NCBI RefSeq assembly: GCF_900177655.1
Contig: NZ_FXWK01000001.1
Span: forward strand, 1,798,001 to 1,862,000
Direction of reading: 5' to 3'
DNA from: Devosia lucknowensis
GTDB lineage: Bacteria > Pseudomonadota > Alphaproteobacteria > Rhizobiales > Devosiaceae
Length of the DNA stretch: 64,000 nucleotides
Positions within the stretch are counted from its first letter, which is position 1; each line of letters starts with the position of its first letter. The position numbers and the translations under genes are program-made. Below are positions 37,565 through 45,984 of the stretch, piece by piece. The notes beneath the pieces were generated by a model, which had not been told where the DNA came from, ran no database searches, and saw only the letters and a list, made by a program, of their open reading frames with translations.

Positions 37565-38068
37565 ATGAACTTCCCCACTGCTCAGCGGCCCAGCCCGCTG
37601 CACCTGCTGGCCGCCTTTGGCAGCGGCGGCCTCCTCACCATGGCTGTGTTCGTCAATGGCGAGGCCGGGCGCTATGGCGGTCCGCTGTTCTCGTCGTGGC
37701 TGGCCCATGGTGTCGGCACTGTCTTTGCCGTGCTGATCCTTGCCGTGCTGTGGCGGCAGCAGCGCCGCGAAGCAGCTGCCGCGCGCGCCGCGGTCGGGCC
37801 GGCCCCATTATGGGCCTATCTCGGCGGCATTTTCGGCGCCGTGACCGTCATGCTGACCTCCGAGGCGGTCAATTCTCCGCTGGCCCTGGCCGGCACGCTG
37901 GCCCTCGGCCTTGCCGGTCAGGTGGCCCTCAGCCTCGCCGCCGATTTCTGGGGCCTTCTCGGCCTCCCCAGGCGCCGGCTCGATTTGCGTGATGCGGGCG
38001 CGGTCATTCTCATTGCCGCTGGAAGCCTTCTCATCATCCTCTTTGGCCTCGGCGGAGGCGCGGCATGA
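37565..38068 (+). CDS. YdcZ-family (DUF606) DMT-type membrane protein, copy 1
   Basis: 167 residues, about five hydrophobic segments, with FGSGGLLTMAVFVNGEAGRY at the N-terminus, the usual place of the family signature (NG in the first helix). Such proteins are half-size drug/metabolite transporters, often encoded as pairs. It starts 33 bases after the importer permease on the same strand, so it may be part of the riboswitch-controlled transcript. Its stop overlaps the start of copy 2 as ATGA. The substrate is unknown. Confidence 0.8.
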   Translation: MNFPTAQRPSPLHLLAAFGSGGLLTMAVFVNGEAGRYGGPLFSSWLAHGVGTVFAVLILAVLWRQQRREAAAARAAVGPAPLWAYLGGIFGAVTVMLTSEAVNSPLALAGTLALGLAGQVALSLAADFWGLLGLPRRRLDLRDAGAVILIAAGSLLIILFGLGGGAA

Positions 38069-38487
38069 TCGTTCCGATCCTCTTCGCTTTCAGCGTCGGC
38101 CTGCTGATCATCCTCAGTCGCCAGGTCAATGGCCGCCTATCCCTGTCCTCAACGGCGATGATCTCGTCGTTCTGGAACCACTTTGTCGGCTTCGTCGTCA
38201 TCACCCTGCTCGGCCTTGCCATCGGCGGATTGATCCCGCCCAATATTGGCGAGATCCCGTGGTGGGTATTCACAGGCGGTGCCATCGGTGTCGTCTTCGT
38301 CGCATCCGGCTCCTGGCTCATCACCCGCATCGGGGCGGTGAACTCGACGCTTCTGGTCATGGCCGGTCAGATGGTCACTGGCGTCGTCTTCGATTTTTTG
38401 CGCGGCGCCTCGGTCAATCTCCTGGCCAGCACCTTGGGCATTGTTCTGATTTTCGCGGGCATGGCGCTGACGCAGCGCAAAGGTTAA
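38065..38487 (+). CDS. YdcZ-family (DUF606) DMT-type membrane protein, copy 2
   Basis: 140 residues, about five helices. The family features are SRQVNGRLSLSSTAMISSFW in the first helices and MAGQMVTGVVFDFLR in the fourth. The 4-base overlap with copy 1 implies coupled translation and probably a heterodimer, as for other small paired transporters. The position at the end of the B12 importer operon is unusual and suggests a link to corrinoid or nucleotide-loop precursor movement, but this is inference. Confidence 0.82.
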   Translation: MIVPILFAFSVGLLIILSRQVNGRLSLSSTAMISSFWNHFVGFVVITLLGLAIGGLIPPNIGEIPWWVFTGGAIGVVFVASGSWLITRIGAVNSTLLVMAGQMVTGVVFDFLRGASVNLLASTLGIVLIFAGMALTQRKG

Positions 38488-38501
38488 CCCCCTGCTAACA
38501 A

Positions 38502-38523
38502 TACGGGCCCCGAGGGGCCCGTA
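38502..38523. terminator. Hairpin between convergent operons
   Basis: TACGGGCCCC and GGGGCCCGTA form a perfect palindromic stem with a two-base centre. It lies between the YdcZ and aldehyde dehydrogenase stops. No T tract on either side, but the position fits a bidirectional terminator. Confidence 0.65.
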
Positions 38524-38545
38524 GCGCTAGCATGATGTGCACCGT

Positions 38546-39985
38546 TTAGCCGGCTGCGGTGTACGCAGTTTTCACGATGGTGAAGAACTCGGCCGCATAC
38601 TTGCCCTGCTCGCGCGGACCGTAGCTCGACCCCTTCCGCCCGCCGAACGGCACGTGGAAGTCCACACCTGCGGTCGGAACGTTGACCATCACCATGCCGG
38701 CTTCGGAATTGCGCTTGAAGTGCGTCGCGTACTTCAAGGAAGTCGTTACGATACCGGCACTTAGGCCAAATTCCGTGTCGTTCGCGGTAGCCAGCGCTTC
38801 CTCGTAATCCTTGACCTTGATGACGGCCGCGACCGGTCCGAAGATCTCTTCGCGCGCGATCCGCATCGAGTTCGTAGCCTCGGTGAACAGCGTCGGCTGC
38901 AGGAAATAGCCCTCGGTTCCGCAGTTGACGCGCTCGCCACCAGCCGCCAGCCGTGCCCCCTCGGACTTGCCGATCTCGATATAGTCGGTGTCCTGCTTGA
39001 GCTGGCTCGGATCCACGACAGGACCGATTTCTGTATCCTTTTCAAGAGCATGACCAACGCGCAGACCTGCCGTCCGCGCCGCCAGCGCTTCCACGAACTT
39101 GTCGTGGATACCCTCGGTGACGATCACGCGGCTCGATGCCGTGCAGCGCTGGCCGGTGGAGAAGAACGCCGACTGCGCCACAGATTCGACCGCCACCTTA
39201 AGGTCGGCGTCGTCCAGCACGATGGTCGGATTCTTGCCGCCCATTTCGAGCTGGAACTTGCGCCCCACCTCGATCGAGGCCGCTGCGACCCGCTTGCCCG
39301 TTCCCACCGAACCGGTGAAGCTGATGGCATTGACGTCCTTGCTTTCGAGCATGGTCTGGCCCACGACCGAGCCCTTGCCCATGACCAGGTTGAGCACGCC
39401 CTTGGGCAGGCCGGCCCGCACCAGGATGTCGACGATCGCCCAGGTCGAGCCCGGCACCAGGTCGGCCGGCTTGATGACGACCGTATTGCCATAGGCCAGT
39501 GCCGGGGCGATCTTCCAGGTCGGGATAGCGATCGGGAAGTTCCACGGCGTGATAATCCCAATGACGCCAACGGGTTCGCGGGTAATCTCGACACCCACTC
39601 CCGGACGCACGGATGGCAGCACTTCGCCGGACAAGCGCAGCACTTCGCCGGCGAAGAAGTCGAAAATCTGCGCGGCGCGGGTCACCTCTCCGATGCCTTC
39701 GGGAAGGGTCTTGCCCTCTTCCCGGCTCAGCAGCTCGCCCAGTTCCTGCTTGCGGGCGAGGATTTCCTGGCTGGTCTTTGAAAGAATGGCGTGACGCTCG
39801 AGAATGCCCGAGCGCGACCAGGCCGGAAACGCGGCCTTGGCAGCGGCGATGGCCTGCTTGGTCTCTTCGGCAGTCGCACGCGCATAGACGCCCACGACCT
39901 CATTGATGTTGGACGGGTTGATGTTTTCGACACCATCGGCGCCGACCCATTCGCCGTCGATCAGGTTCTTGTGCAATTCGGTCAT
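38546..39985 (-). CDS. Aldehyde dehydrogenase, probably 2-oxoglutarate semialdehyde dehydrogenase
   Basis: 479 residues of the NAD(P)+-dependent ALDH superfamily. Catalytic Cys in FFSTGQRCTASSR, general-base Glu in QLEMGGKNPTIVLD, and the cofactor-binding stretch ITPWNFPIAIPTWKIAPALA. The sequence style (HKNLIDGEWV near the start, PTAGVDFHVPFGGRKGSSYG near the end) matches alpha-ketoglutaric semialdehyde dehydrogenases. The FAH-fold gene 48 bases upstream would supply 2-oxoglutarate semialdehyde from a 2-keto-3-deoxy-pentonate. Together they are the final two steps from D-xylonate or L-arabonate to 2-oxoglutarate. Confidence 0.85.
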   Translation of the reverse strand: MTELHKNLIDGEWVGADGVENINPSNINEVVGVYARATAEETKQAIAAAKAAFPAWSRSGILERHAILSKTSQEILARKQELGELLSREEGKTLPEGIGEVTRAAQIFDFFAGEVLRLSGEVLPSVRPGVGVEITREPVGVIGIITPWNFPIAIPTWKIAPALAYGNTVVIKPADLVPGSTWAIVDILVRAGLPKGVLNLVMGKGSVVGQTMLESKDVNAISFTGSVGTGKRVAAASIEVGRKFQLEMGGKNPTIVLDDADLKVAVESVAQSAFFSTGQRCTASSRVIVTEGIHDKFVEALAARTAGLRVGHALEKDTEIGPVVDPSQLKQDTDYIEIGKSEGARLAAGGERVNCGTEGYFLQPTLFTEATNSMRIAREEIFGPVAAVIKVKDYEEALATANDTEFGLSAGIVTTSLKYATHFKRNSEAGMVMVNVPTAGVDFHVPFGGRKGSSYGPREQGKYAAEFFTIVKTAYTAAG

Positions 39986-40033
39986 GGAAAGGCCTTTCAG
40001 AAACAGCGCCTCAGGAACAAGGCGCAGAAGAAA

Positions 40034-41170
40034 CTAGAGGAGGTCGGCGCGCGACAGATCGCGCATCAGATGGCTGGTGCCATAGGTCCAGGGCGGACAC
40101 TTCGTGGAGAGATTGACGACATTGGTGAGCGTACCAAGAGTGGGTGTCGAAATCGAGACGACGTCTCCCAGCTTGTGGGTAAAGCCCTTGCCGTCCCCGT
40201 CGCGATCCTTCACCGGTGCGAACATGGTCCCGAGATAAAGCACCAGTCCGTCGGGATACTGATGATGGTTGCCCACCGTCGCTGCAACCAGCGATTCCGG
40301 CGTCCGCGATATCTGGGCCATGTTTGACCGGCCTTCGAGCACAAAGCCGTCTACACCTTCCACGCGTAGCGCGATCTCCGCCTGCTTGATCGTTTCGAGG
40401 CTGAACTCGCCATCGAACAGCCGGATGAAAGGCCCCAGCGATGCCGATGCGTTGTTGTCCTTGGCCTTGCCCAGAAGCAGCGCCGAGCGGCCCTCAACGT
40501 CGCGCAGATTCACGTCATTGCCCAAGGTCGCACCGATGATTTCGCCCTTGCTGGTGACCAGCAGAGCCACTTCCGGCTCGGGATTGTTCCACTGCGAGAT
40601 CGGGTGCAGGCCCACTTCGGCGCCATGGCCCACCGCACTCATCGGCTGGCCCTTGGTGAAAATTTCCGCGTCAGGCCCGATGCCCACTTCGAGATACTGG
40701 CTCCACACGCCTTTTTCGATCAGCGCTGCCTTGACCTTCATCGCCGCGTCCGAGCCGGGCACCAGCTCCGAAAGATCCGTCCCGATGAGGTCGAGAATTT
40801 CGCCCCGCAGTGCATCTGCCCGCGAGATATCCCCGCGCGCCTGTTCCTCGATGACCCGCTCGAGCAGCGATACCACAAAGGTTACGCCGGACGCCTTGAT
40901 GGCCTGCAGGTCGATCGGCGCCAGAAGCCGGGGCAGGGAATCCCCCTTGCCGGCCAGCACGGCGGCGACATCGCCGACGGGCTGTCCGGGCGCCGTTCTC
41001 ACATGGTCTGCTGCCCGCCCGCTTTCGGCGATATCGCGTACCGTCGCCATGCCGCGCGCAGTGATGTCGACGATCTGCCCGTTACGCACGGTAACCACGC
41101 GGGGATACGCAAACCCGGGCAACAGGGCGCGGCCCAGCAAAAGGCCATCAGGAATGTCGCTCGCGCTCAT
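40034..41170 (-). CDS. FAH-fold protein, probably 2-keto-3-deoxy-pentonate dehydratase
   Basis: 378 residues with the fumarylacetoacetate-hydrolase fold in the C-terminal half: a metal site around NPEPEVALLVTSKGEIIGAT and GNDVNLRDVEGRSALLLGKA. The N-terminal 150 residues are typical of the sugar-acid dehydratase subgroup. In oxidative pentose pathways this subgroup dehydrates 2-keto-3-deoxy-D-xylonate or L-arabonate to 2-oxoglutarate semialdehyde. It precedes the aldehyde dehydrogenase gene in the same orientation. Upstream pathway genes (pentose dehydrogenase, lactonase, pentonate dehydratase) are not in this window. Confidence 0.82.
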   Translation of the reverse strand: MSASDIPDGLLLGRALLPGFAYPRVVTVRNGQIVDITARGMATVRDIAESGRAADHVRTAPGQPVGDVAAVLAGKGDSLPRLLAPIDLQAIKASGVTFVVSLLERVIEEQARGDISRADALRGEILDLIGTDLSELVPGSDAAMKVKAALIEKGVWSQYLEVGIGPDAEIFTKGQPMSAVGHGAEVGLHPISQWNNPEPEVALLVTSKGEIIGATLGNDVNLRDVEGRSALLLGKAKDNNASASLGPFIRLFDGEFSLETIKQAEIALRVEGVDGFVLEGRSNMAQISRTPESLVAATVGNHHQYPDGLVLYLGTMFAPVKDRDGDGKGFTHKLGDVVSISTPTLGTLTNVVNLSTKCPPWTYGTSHLMRDLSRADLL

Positions 41171-41239
41171 GCACCGCCCCTTTGATTGACGCTCGTCACT
41201 AGCCCACGCCCCCGAACGAACGCAAGTGCTCTGCCATAT

Positions 41240-41250
41240 AAGTCATACTA
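41240..41250. promoter_or_regulatory. Possible FadR-type GntR operator upstream of the pentonate genes
   Basis: AAGTCATACTA fits the NNGT-N3-ACNA pattern of FadR-subfamily GntR regulators and lies 70 bases before the FAH-fold start, in the divergent region shared with the SIMPL gene. The match is short and may be chance. Confidence 0.25.
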
Positions 41251-41359
41251 ATGAACAATGCCACCCCGTCTGATGGCCGTTCAAGTGCCATTCATCTGCG
41301 CCGCAATACTGACGCATTGGCCCGGGACATCTCGTCCCGTACTTTTCAAGGAGTTTGCC

Positions 41360-42076
41360 ATGCGTGCCCTTAGCGTCCTCGTTCCCTTCGCCCTGCTCGC
41401 CACTGCCCTGCCCGCCTATGCAGGCACAATCTCGATCGAAGGCCGCGGCGAGGTACGCGCGGCTCCAGACATGGCGACCATCAATTCCGGCGTCATGACC
41501 CAGGGCGAGACCGCACGCGAAGCACTCGACGCCAACACCGCGGCCATGAACGAGTTGATTGCGGCCCTCAAGGAAGCCGGTATTGAGTCGCGTGACATCC
41601 AGACCTCGGGCTTCTCGGTCAATCCCAACTATGTCTATTCCGACGACCGCGACGCCAATGGTTATACCCTGCCGCCCAAGATCAATGGCTATCAGGTGGC
41701 CAACACGGTGACCGTCGTGGTACGCGATCTGGCGGACCTGGGCAGCATTCTCGACAAGTCCGTCACCGTCGGCGCTAACACGGTCAACGGAGTTACCTTC
41801 TCGGTTGCCGATCCCTCCGAGCTGCTCGACGAGGCGCGCAAGGCTGCCTATGCCGAGGCTCGCGAAAAGGCTGAACTCTATGCTGGCGTCTCCGGTGCAA
41901 CACTGGGCGATCTTGAGTCGATCACCGAGCAGCAGAGCTTCAATACGCCTCAGCCCTACCCCATGTATGCCCGCGCAGAGATGGCTGCCTCGGCCGATGT
42001 CCCTGTGGAAGCTGGTGAAATGAGCTTTGCCATCTCGGTCAATGTCTCGTGGGAATTGAACAACAGCGCCGACTAA
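41360..42076 (+). CDS. SIMPL (DUF541) domain protein, periplasmic
   Basis: 238 residues from the ATG at 41360 (CAAGGAGTTTGCC upstream). Signal peptide 1-20 (ending LPAYA). The mature part starts at once with the family motif GTISIEGRGEVRAAPDMATI and continues with GYQVANTVTVVVRDLADLGS and EARKAAYAEAREKAELYAGV. SIMPL/YggE proteins are soluble or outer-membrane-associated and in E. coli reduce oxidative stress; the mechanism is not settled. The frame upstream of 41360 is not supported. Confidence 0.9.
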   Translation: MRALSVLVPFALLATALPAYAGTISIEGRGEVRAAPDMATINSGVMTQGETAREALDANTAAMNELIAALKEAGIESRDIQTSGFSVNPNYVYSDDRDANGYTLPPKINGYQVANTVTVVVRDLADLGSILDKSVTVGANTVNGVTFSVADPSELLDEARKAAYAEAREKAELYAGVSGATLGDLESITEQQSFNTPQPYPMYARAEMAASADVPVEAGEMSFAISVNVSWELNNSAD

Positions 42077-42183
42077 TCGGTGCACAACCACGCCTTCGCC
42101 ATGTTTTGGCCAAACCAACGCGGCCAAAGCGGCGTTGTCTTCTCTCAGGGGTGGGCCGGTCGCCGGTCCGCCTTTGAACCCGA

Positions 42184-42246
42184 ATCCCCTCTTTGAGGGG
42201 GCTTGGGCGGTGGGGACGGTTCCACCGTAGTCACTCCGTCCCCACC
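42184..42246. repeat. Palindromic intergenic element after the SIMPL gene
   Basis: TCCCCTCTTTGAGGGGGC, then perfect 11-base arms GGTGGGGACGG (42209-42219) and CCGTCCCCACC (42236-42246) around 16 bases. It shares the CCCTC...GAGGGGG...GGTGGGG layout with the elements at 31153 and 36404. It lies between convergent genes and could terminate both transcripts. Confidence 0.55.
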
Positions 42247-42331
42247 AACCCCTCACCTCCAAGGCGTGTCCATCTTACTCACTCCGGGCGCATGCCCTTG
42301 CCTCCTCCGGGCCGAAAATCACTGATTGGCG

Positions 42332-42751
42332 TCATTCGCCAATGACGTGGAAGATGATCTCGCGCCGATGCGGCTGTCTGCGGTGTTCGAAGAGATACAG
42401 CCCCTGCCATGTGCCCAGAACGGGTCGCCCGCCGCTGACGGGAATGCCTATCGATGTCTGGGTCAGAGCCGACTTGATATGCGCGGGCATATCATCGGGC
42501 CCTTCTGTCGTATGCACCAGCCAGTCCATGCCCTCCGGTACCAGCCGCCGGAAGAAGCCCCGCAGGTCGATCTGCACATCCGGGTCGGCATTTTCCTGGA
42601 TCACGAGTGAGCACGACGTATGGCGTACATATGCTGTCGCGAGTCCGGTGCGGATTCCGCTGGCCTCGATAAACCCGACGAGGTTGTCGCTGACCTCGTA
42701 GAGGCCTTCTCCTGATGTGGTGACGACGACTGTCTTGATCGATTGCTGCAT
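42332..42751 (-). CDS. YjbQ-family protein (UPF0047, secondary thiamine-phosphate synthase type)
   Basis: 139 residues, the usual length. The three conserved histidine-centred motifs are seen: AYVRHTSCSLVIQENADPDV, LVHTTEGPDDMPAHIKSAL and the C-terminal LGTWQGLYLFEHRR. E. coli YjbQ has weak thiamine-phosphate synthase activity, so the family label overstates what is known of its physiological role. It stands alone, convergent with the SIMPL gene. Confidence 0.93.
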   Translation of the reverse strand: MQQSIKTVVVTTSGEGLYEVSDNLVGFIEASGIRTGLATAYVRHTSCSLVIQENADPDVQIDLRGFFRRLVPEGMDWLVHTTEGPDDMPAHIKSALTQTSIGIPVSGGRPVLGTWQGLYLFEHRRQPHRREIIFHVIGE

Positions 42752-43005
42752 TCGTCCGGCCTAGCATGCGGTTGTGGACACTCAAAGTTGCATTCGCCGC
42801 GCCGCGGAGGAGTGCCGCAATCGCGCCGCAATGCACCGCTTTCAGTCAGATAACGTCCGCCGCGGAACCACAGCCAATTCCCTGCGTTCAAGGGATTGCG
42901 GGGCCTGCCGACCATGTCTGGCGTGACTGACTGCTGTTCATGGAGCGTTCAGGAACGGCCCACAATGCTCGACGGGAAGTGTTTCGAACACAAAGGATAA
43001 GAACA

Positions 43006-45207
43006 ATGCGCCTCAAGAACTGGCTCCTTGCCGGTACCAGCATCAGCATGCTGGCCTTTGCGCCCATCGCGGCCAACGCCCAGGATGCGGAGCTGCAATC
43101 TGCCTATCAGGCCTATGTCCAGGCCCAGGCATCAGGAGACGCTGCTGCGCTCGAAGCCGCACAGACCGCTCTGACCGAACTTTGTATCGTGGGTGGCTTT
43201 GCCAGCCTCGATGAATGTATCGCAGCCATTTCCGCTGGCGGCGCTGCACCTGCAGCAGAAGAACCCGCAGCGGTTGAGCCTGCGCCTGCTGAAGAACCGG
43301 TAGCCGAGGAACCCGCTCCCGAACCGGCACCTGTTGAGGAGCCTGCACCGGTTGCAGAGGAACCAGCCCCTGCTGAGGCGGCACCAGCGCCTGAACAGCC
43401 GGCAGTAGAAGAAGTCGCCCCTGCCCCAGAACAGCCCGCCGTCGAGGCCGCGCCTCCCGCGGCCGAAGAGCCGGTGATGGAAGAAACCGCTCCCGCCGAC
43501 GCACAGACCATGGAAGCTCCGGCCGATGCGGAACCGGTCATCGACCAGCCAGCTGCTGAGCAGCCCGCTGTCGAAGAAGCCGCTCCTGCCGCTGAAGAAC
43601 AGCCGGCTGTCGCTGCCGAAGGTGATGTCGAAGCGCGCCTCGCCGCAGCTGTCGACGCCTATAATGCCGCTGTTGTCGACCTCGCCGCTGGCGTGCCTGA
43701 CGCACAGGCGCGCATCGACGCTGCATCCGCTGAAATCGCATCGATCTGCGGTGTCCTCGGATACACCGATAACGAGACTTGCGTTGCCGACTTCGGGCTC
43801 ACCCTGTCGCCGCTGACCGAGGCGCCGACGGGCGAACAGCAGCCTGCCGTCGAGCCGGGTGACAATCAGCCCGTGCCTGTCGAGGAAGTCACCTCCGATG
43901 GACAGCCGGCCGAGCTGGTTGAAGATCTGCCTGCCGGCGTCGATGCCGACCAGATCGCGCCAGTCCTCGACAGCGCCAAGGATCAGGAAGCAGCCCCGGC
44001 TGCTGCCGTCGAAGGCCAGCCTGCAGTCGAAGGTGAAGCTGCCGTCGAAGCTCAGGGCCAGGCCGACGTACAGGCAACAAGCGAGCCTGCTCCGACCAAT
44101 GACGAAGAAGCCCAGGCCGAAGTGCTCCGCACGTTCGCAGCTGAGCCGATGGATGCCGTCACGGCCGAAGCCGGCACCGAGGTGACCGCCACTGGCAACA
44201 CCACGGTCAATCAGACTGTCATCAACAACTACGTCACCAACATCACCAACAACGTGACCCAGGTGAACACCACTGTCACGGGTGACAACAACACGGTCCA
44301 GACGGGTGTGCAGCAGACCCCGATCACCGTCGTCGAAGCCCCGGAAGTGCAGACGCCGACTGGCGATACCATCGCCCAGGTCATCCTCCAGGTGGGCGCC
44401 CAGCTGATCGTCAACTCGATCGGCCAGGATACCGACCGCTTCTACAACCCCGACCAGGACGAGATTTATTACGAAAATCTCAGCAATGGCCGCGTTCGTG
44501 AAGTGATCACCCGTCCGGACGGCACCCAGATCGTTACGGTCCGCAACCGCAACGGTGATATCCTCCGTCGCTCGCGCATCACGCCCGACGGCACCGAATT
44601 CGTGCTCGCCTACTTCGACGATCGTTACTACGACGATCTGCAGAACTGGCGCGACCCGGCTGCCGACCTGCCGCCGCTGCGCCTGACCATTCCGGTGCGG
44701 GAATACGTGCTGGATGCCCGCTACGCCGACGAGCGTGAGCTCGAGACCTTCTTCGCCCAGCCTCCGGTTGAGCAGGTGGCTCGCCTCTACTCAATCGACG
44801 AAGTGAAGCGCTCGGCCCGTCTGCGCGACAGCGTCCGTCGTCTCGAAGTGGGCAACCTGACCTTCGATACCGGTGCCGCAACCATCGGTCGTGACCAGGT
44901 CCGTTCGCTCTCGGGCGTTGCCAACGCCATGCTGGCACTGCTGGAGCGCAACCCCAACGAGACCTTCCTCATCGAAGGCCATACCGACGCCGTGGGTTCG
45001 GATATTTCCAACCTGCGCCTCTCGGATAGCCGTGCCGCAACCGTGGCTCGCGTGCTGACCGACTTCTACGGCGTTCCGCCCGAAAACCTGGCTACCCAGG
45101 GCTATGGCGAACGTTACCTGAAGATCCGCACCGAGGCTGCCGAACGCGAAAACCGCCGCGTCACGATCCGCCGCATCACGCCGCTGATCACGGTTGCTCA
45201 GCGCTGA
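43006..45207 (+). CDS. Large OmpA-family envelope protein with Ala/Pro/Glu-rich region and duplicated CX10C module
   Basis: 733 residues from the ATG at 43006 (AAAGGATAAGAACA upstream). Signal peptide 1-25 (ending IAANA). Residues 27-80 form a short helical module with C60 and C71. Residues about 81-204 are Ala/Pro/Glu-rich (APAPEQPAVEE type). Residues 205-262 repeat the helical module with C248 and C259, the same CX10C spacing. After a second acidic linker, 395-440 is Asn/Thr/Val-rich (VNQTVINNYVTNITNNVTQV). A beta-rich region follows, then a C-terminal OmpA peptidoglycan-binding domain (about 615-725; IEGHTDAVGSDISNLRLSDS). It probably tethers the envelope to peptidoglycan. It is longer than ordinary OmpA proteins and has no barrel. 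Confidence 0.88.
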   Translation: MRLKNWLLAGTSISMLAFAPIAANAQDAELQSAYQAYVQAQASGDAAALEAAQTALTELCIVGGFASLDECIAAISAGGAAPAAEEPAAVEPAPAEEPVAEEPAPEPAPVEEPAPVAEEPAPAEAAPAPEQPAVEEVAPAPEQPAVEAAPPAAEEPVMEETAPADAQTMEAPADAEPVIDQPAAEQPAVEEAAPAAEEQPAVAAEGDVEARLAAAVDAYNAAVVDLAAGVPDAQARIDAASAEIASICGVLGYTDNETCVADFGLTLSPLTEAPTGEQQPAVEPGDNQPVPVEEVTSDGQPAELVEDLPAGVDADQIAPVLDSAKDQEAAPAAAVEGQPAVEGEAAVEAQGQADVQATSEPAPTNDEEAQAEVLRTFAAEPMDAVTAEAGTEVTATGNTTVNQTVINNYVTNITNNVTQVNTTVTGDNNTVQTGVQQTPITVVEAPEVQTPTGDTIAQVILQVGAQLIVNSIGQDTDRFYNPDQDEIYYENLSNGRVREVITRPDGTQIVTVRNRNGDILRRSRITPDGTEFVLAYFDDRYYDDLQNWRDPAADLPPLRLTIPVREYVLDARYADERELETFFAQPPVEQVARLYSIDEVKRSARLRDSVRRLEVGNLTFDTGAATIGRDQVRSLSGVANAMLALLERNPNETFLIEGHTDAVGSDISNLRLSDSRAATVARVLTDFYGVPPENLATQGYGERYLKIRTEAAERENRRVTIRRITPLITVAQR

Positions 45208-45231
45208 TCCTGGCGTAGTCTGCAAGCAACG

Positions 45232-45261
45232 AAGGCCGGGCAATTGCCCGGCCTTTTCTTT
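45232..45261 (+). terminator. Rho-independent terminator of the OmpA-family gene
   Basis: AAGGCCGGGC-AATT-GCCCGGCCTT, a perfect 10-base stem, followed by TTCTTT. It lies 24 bases after the stop. Confidence 0.92.
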
Positions 45262-45334
45262 GCATGTCGCTCATGCAGCCGCTTGAAAGCGGCCAAGGAA
45301 TTGCTATCTCTCCGCGGCTGTCCCGGAGACCCAA

Positions 45335-45850
45335 ATGAAGCAGCTGGAAATCTTTGTCGAACGCATCATTCTCGCCTCGCGCTGGCTGCTCGTGGCCTTC
45401 TACATCGGCCTCGGCTTCGCGCTGGTGTTTTACGCCATCACCTTCGGCGTCAAACTCTTCGACTTCGGGGCCAAGCTTTTCGTCATCGACGAAACCGAAG
45501 CCATCCTCAAGGTCCTGGGCCTCATCGATGCCGCGCTGATCGCCAGCCTCGTCGTCATGGTCATCATTTCCGGCTACGAAAATTTCGTATCGCGCTTCGA
45601 TGACGAGGGCGACGTCCACTGGCTCGGCCAGATCGACGCCGGATCTCTCAAGATCAAGGTCGCCTCCACCATCGTGGCGATTTCCTCGATCCACCTGCTG
45701 CAGATCTTCCTCAATGTGCCCACGTACACCAACGAACAGATTTTCTGGTACACGGTGCTGCACCTGACGTTTATCGTCTCGGCGCTTTTCCTGGCACTGA
45801 TCGATAAAATCTCAAAAAAGCCACAGAAAATGTCCGGTCCGGACCTCTGA
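45335..45850 (+). CDS. UPF0114 (YqhA-family) membrane protein
   Basis: 171 residues with three to four hydrophobic helices. The family pattern is seen in FVERIILASRWLLVAFYIGL at the N-terminus, ALIASLVVMVIISGYENFVS in the middle and KIKVASTIVAISSIHLLQIF after it. The molecular function is unknown across the family. It stands alone between two terminators. Confidence 0.88.
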   Translation: MKQLEIFVERIILASRWLLVAFYIGLGFALVFYAITFGVKLFDFGAKLFVIDETEAILKVLGLIDAALIASLVVMVIISGYENFVSRFDDEGDVHWLGQIDAGSLKIKVASTIVAISSIHLLQIFLNVPTYTNEQIFWYTVLHLTFIVSALFLALIDKISKKPQKMSGPDL

Positions 45851-45984
45851 GCGCTTTTCACAAGCATTTGAATCACAACATGGAATCCGGGAAGCATTCA
45901 CAATTCCCGGCTTCTTCACGTTTGCGGGAACTCCTTCGCTAAACGCTGCGTTTATTTGCCAGCGTTGAAACATAGGAGCAAATG

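Noticed and set aside
43246..43617. Possible DNA tandem repeat or CRISPR-like array in the OmpA-family gene
   Set aside because: The recurring units encode Ala/Pro/Glu-rich protein with variable unit length; there are no constant repeats with unique spacers.
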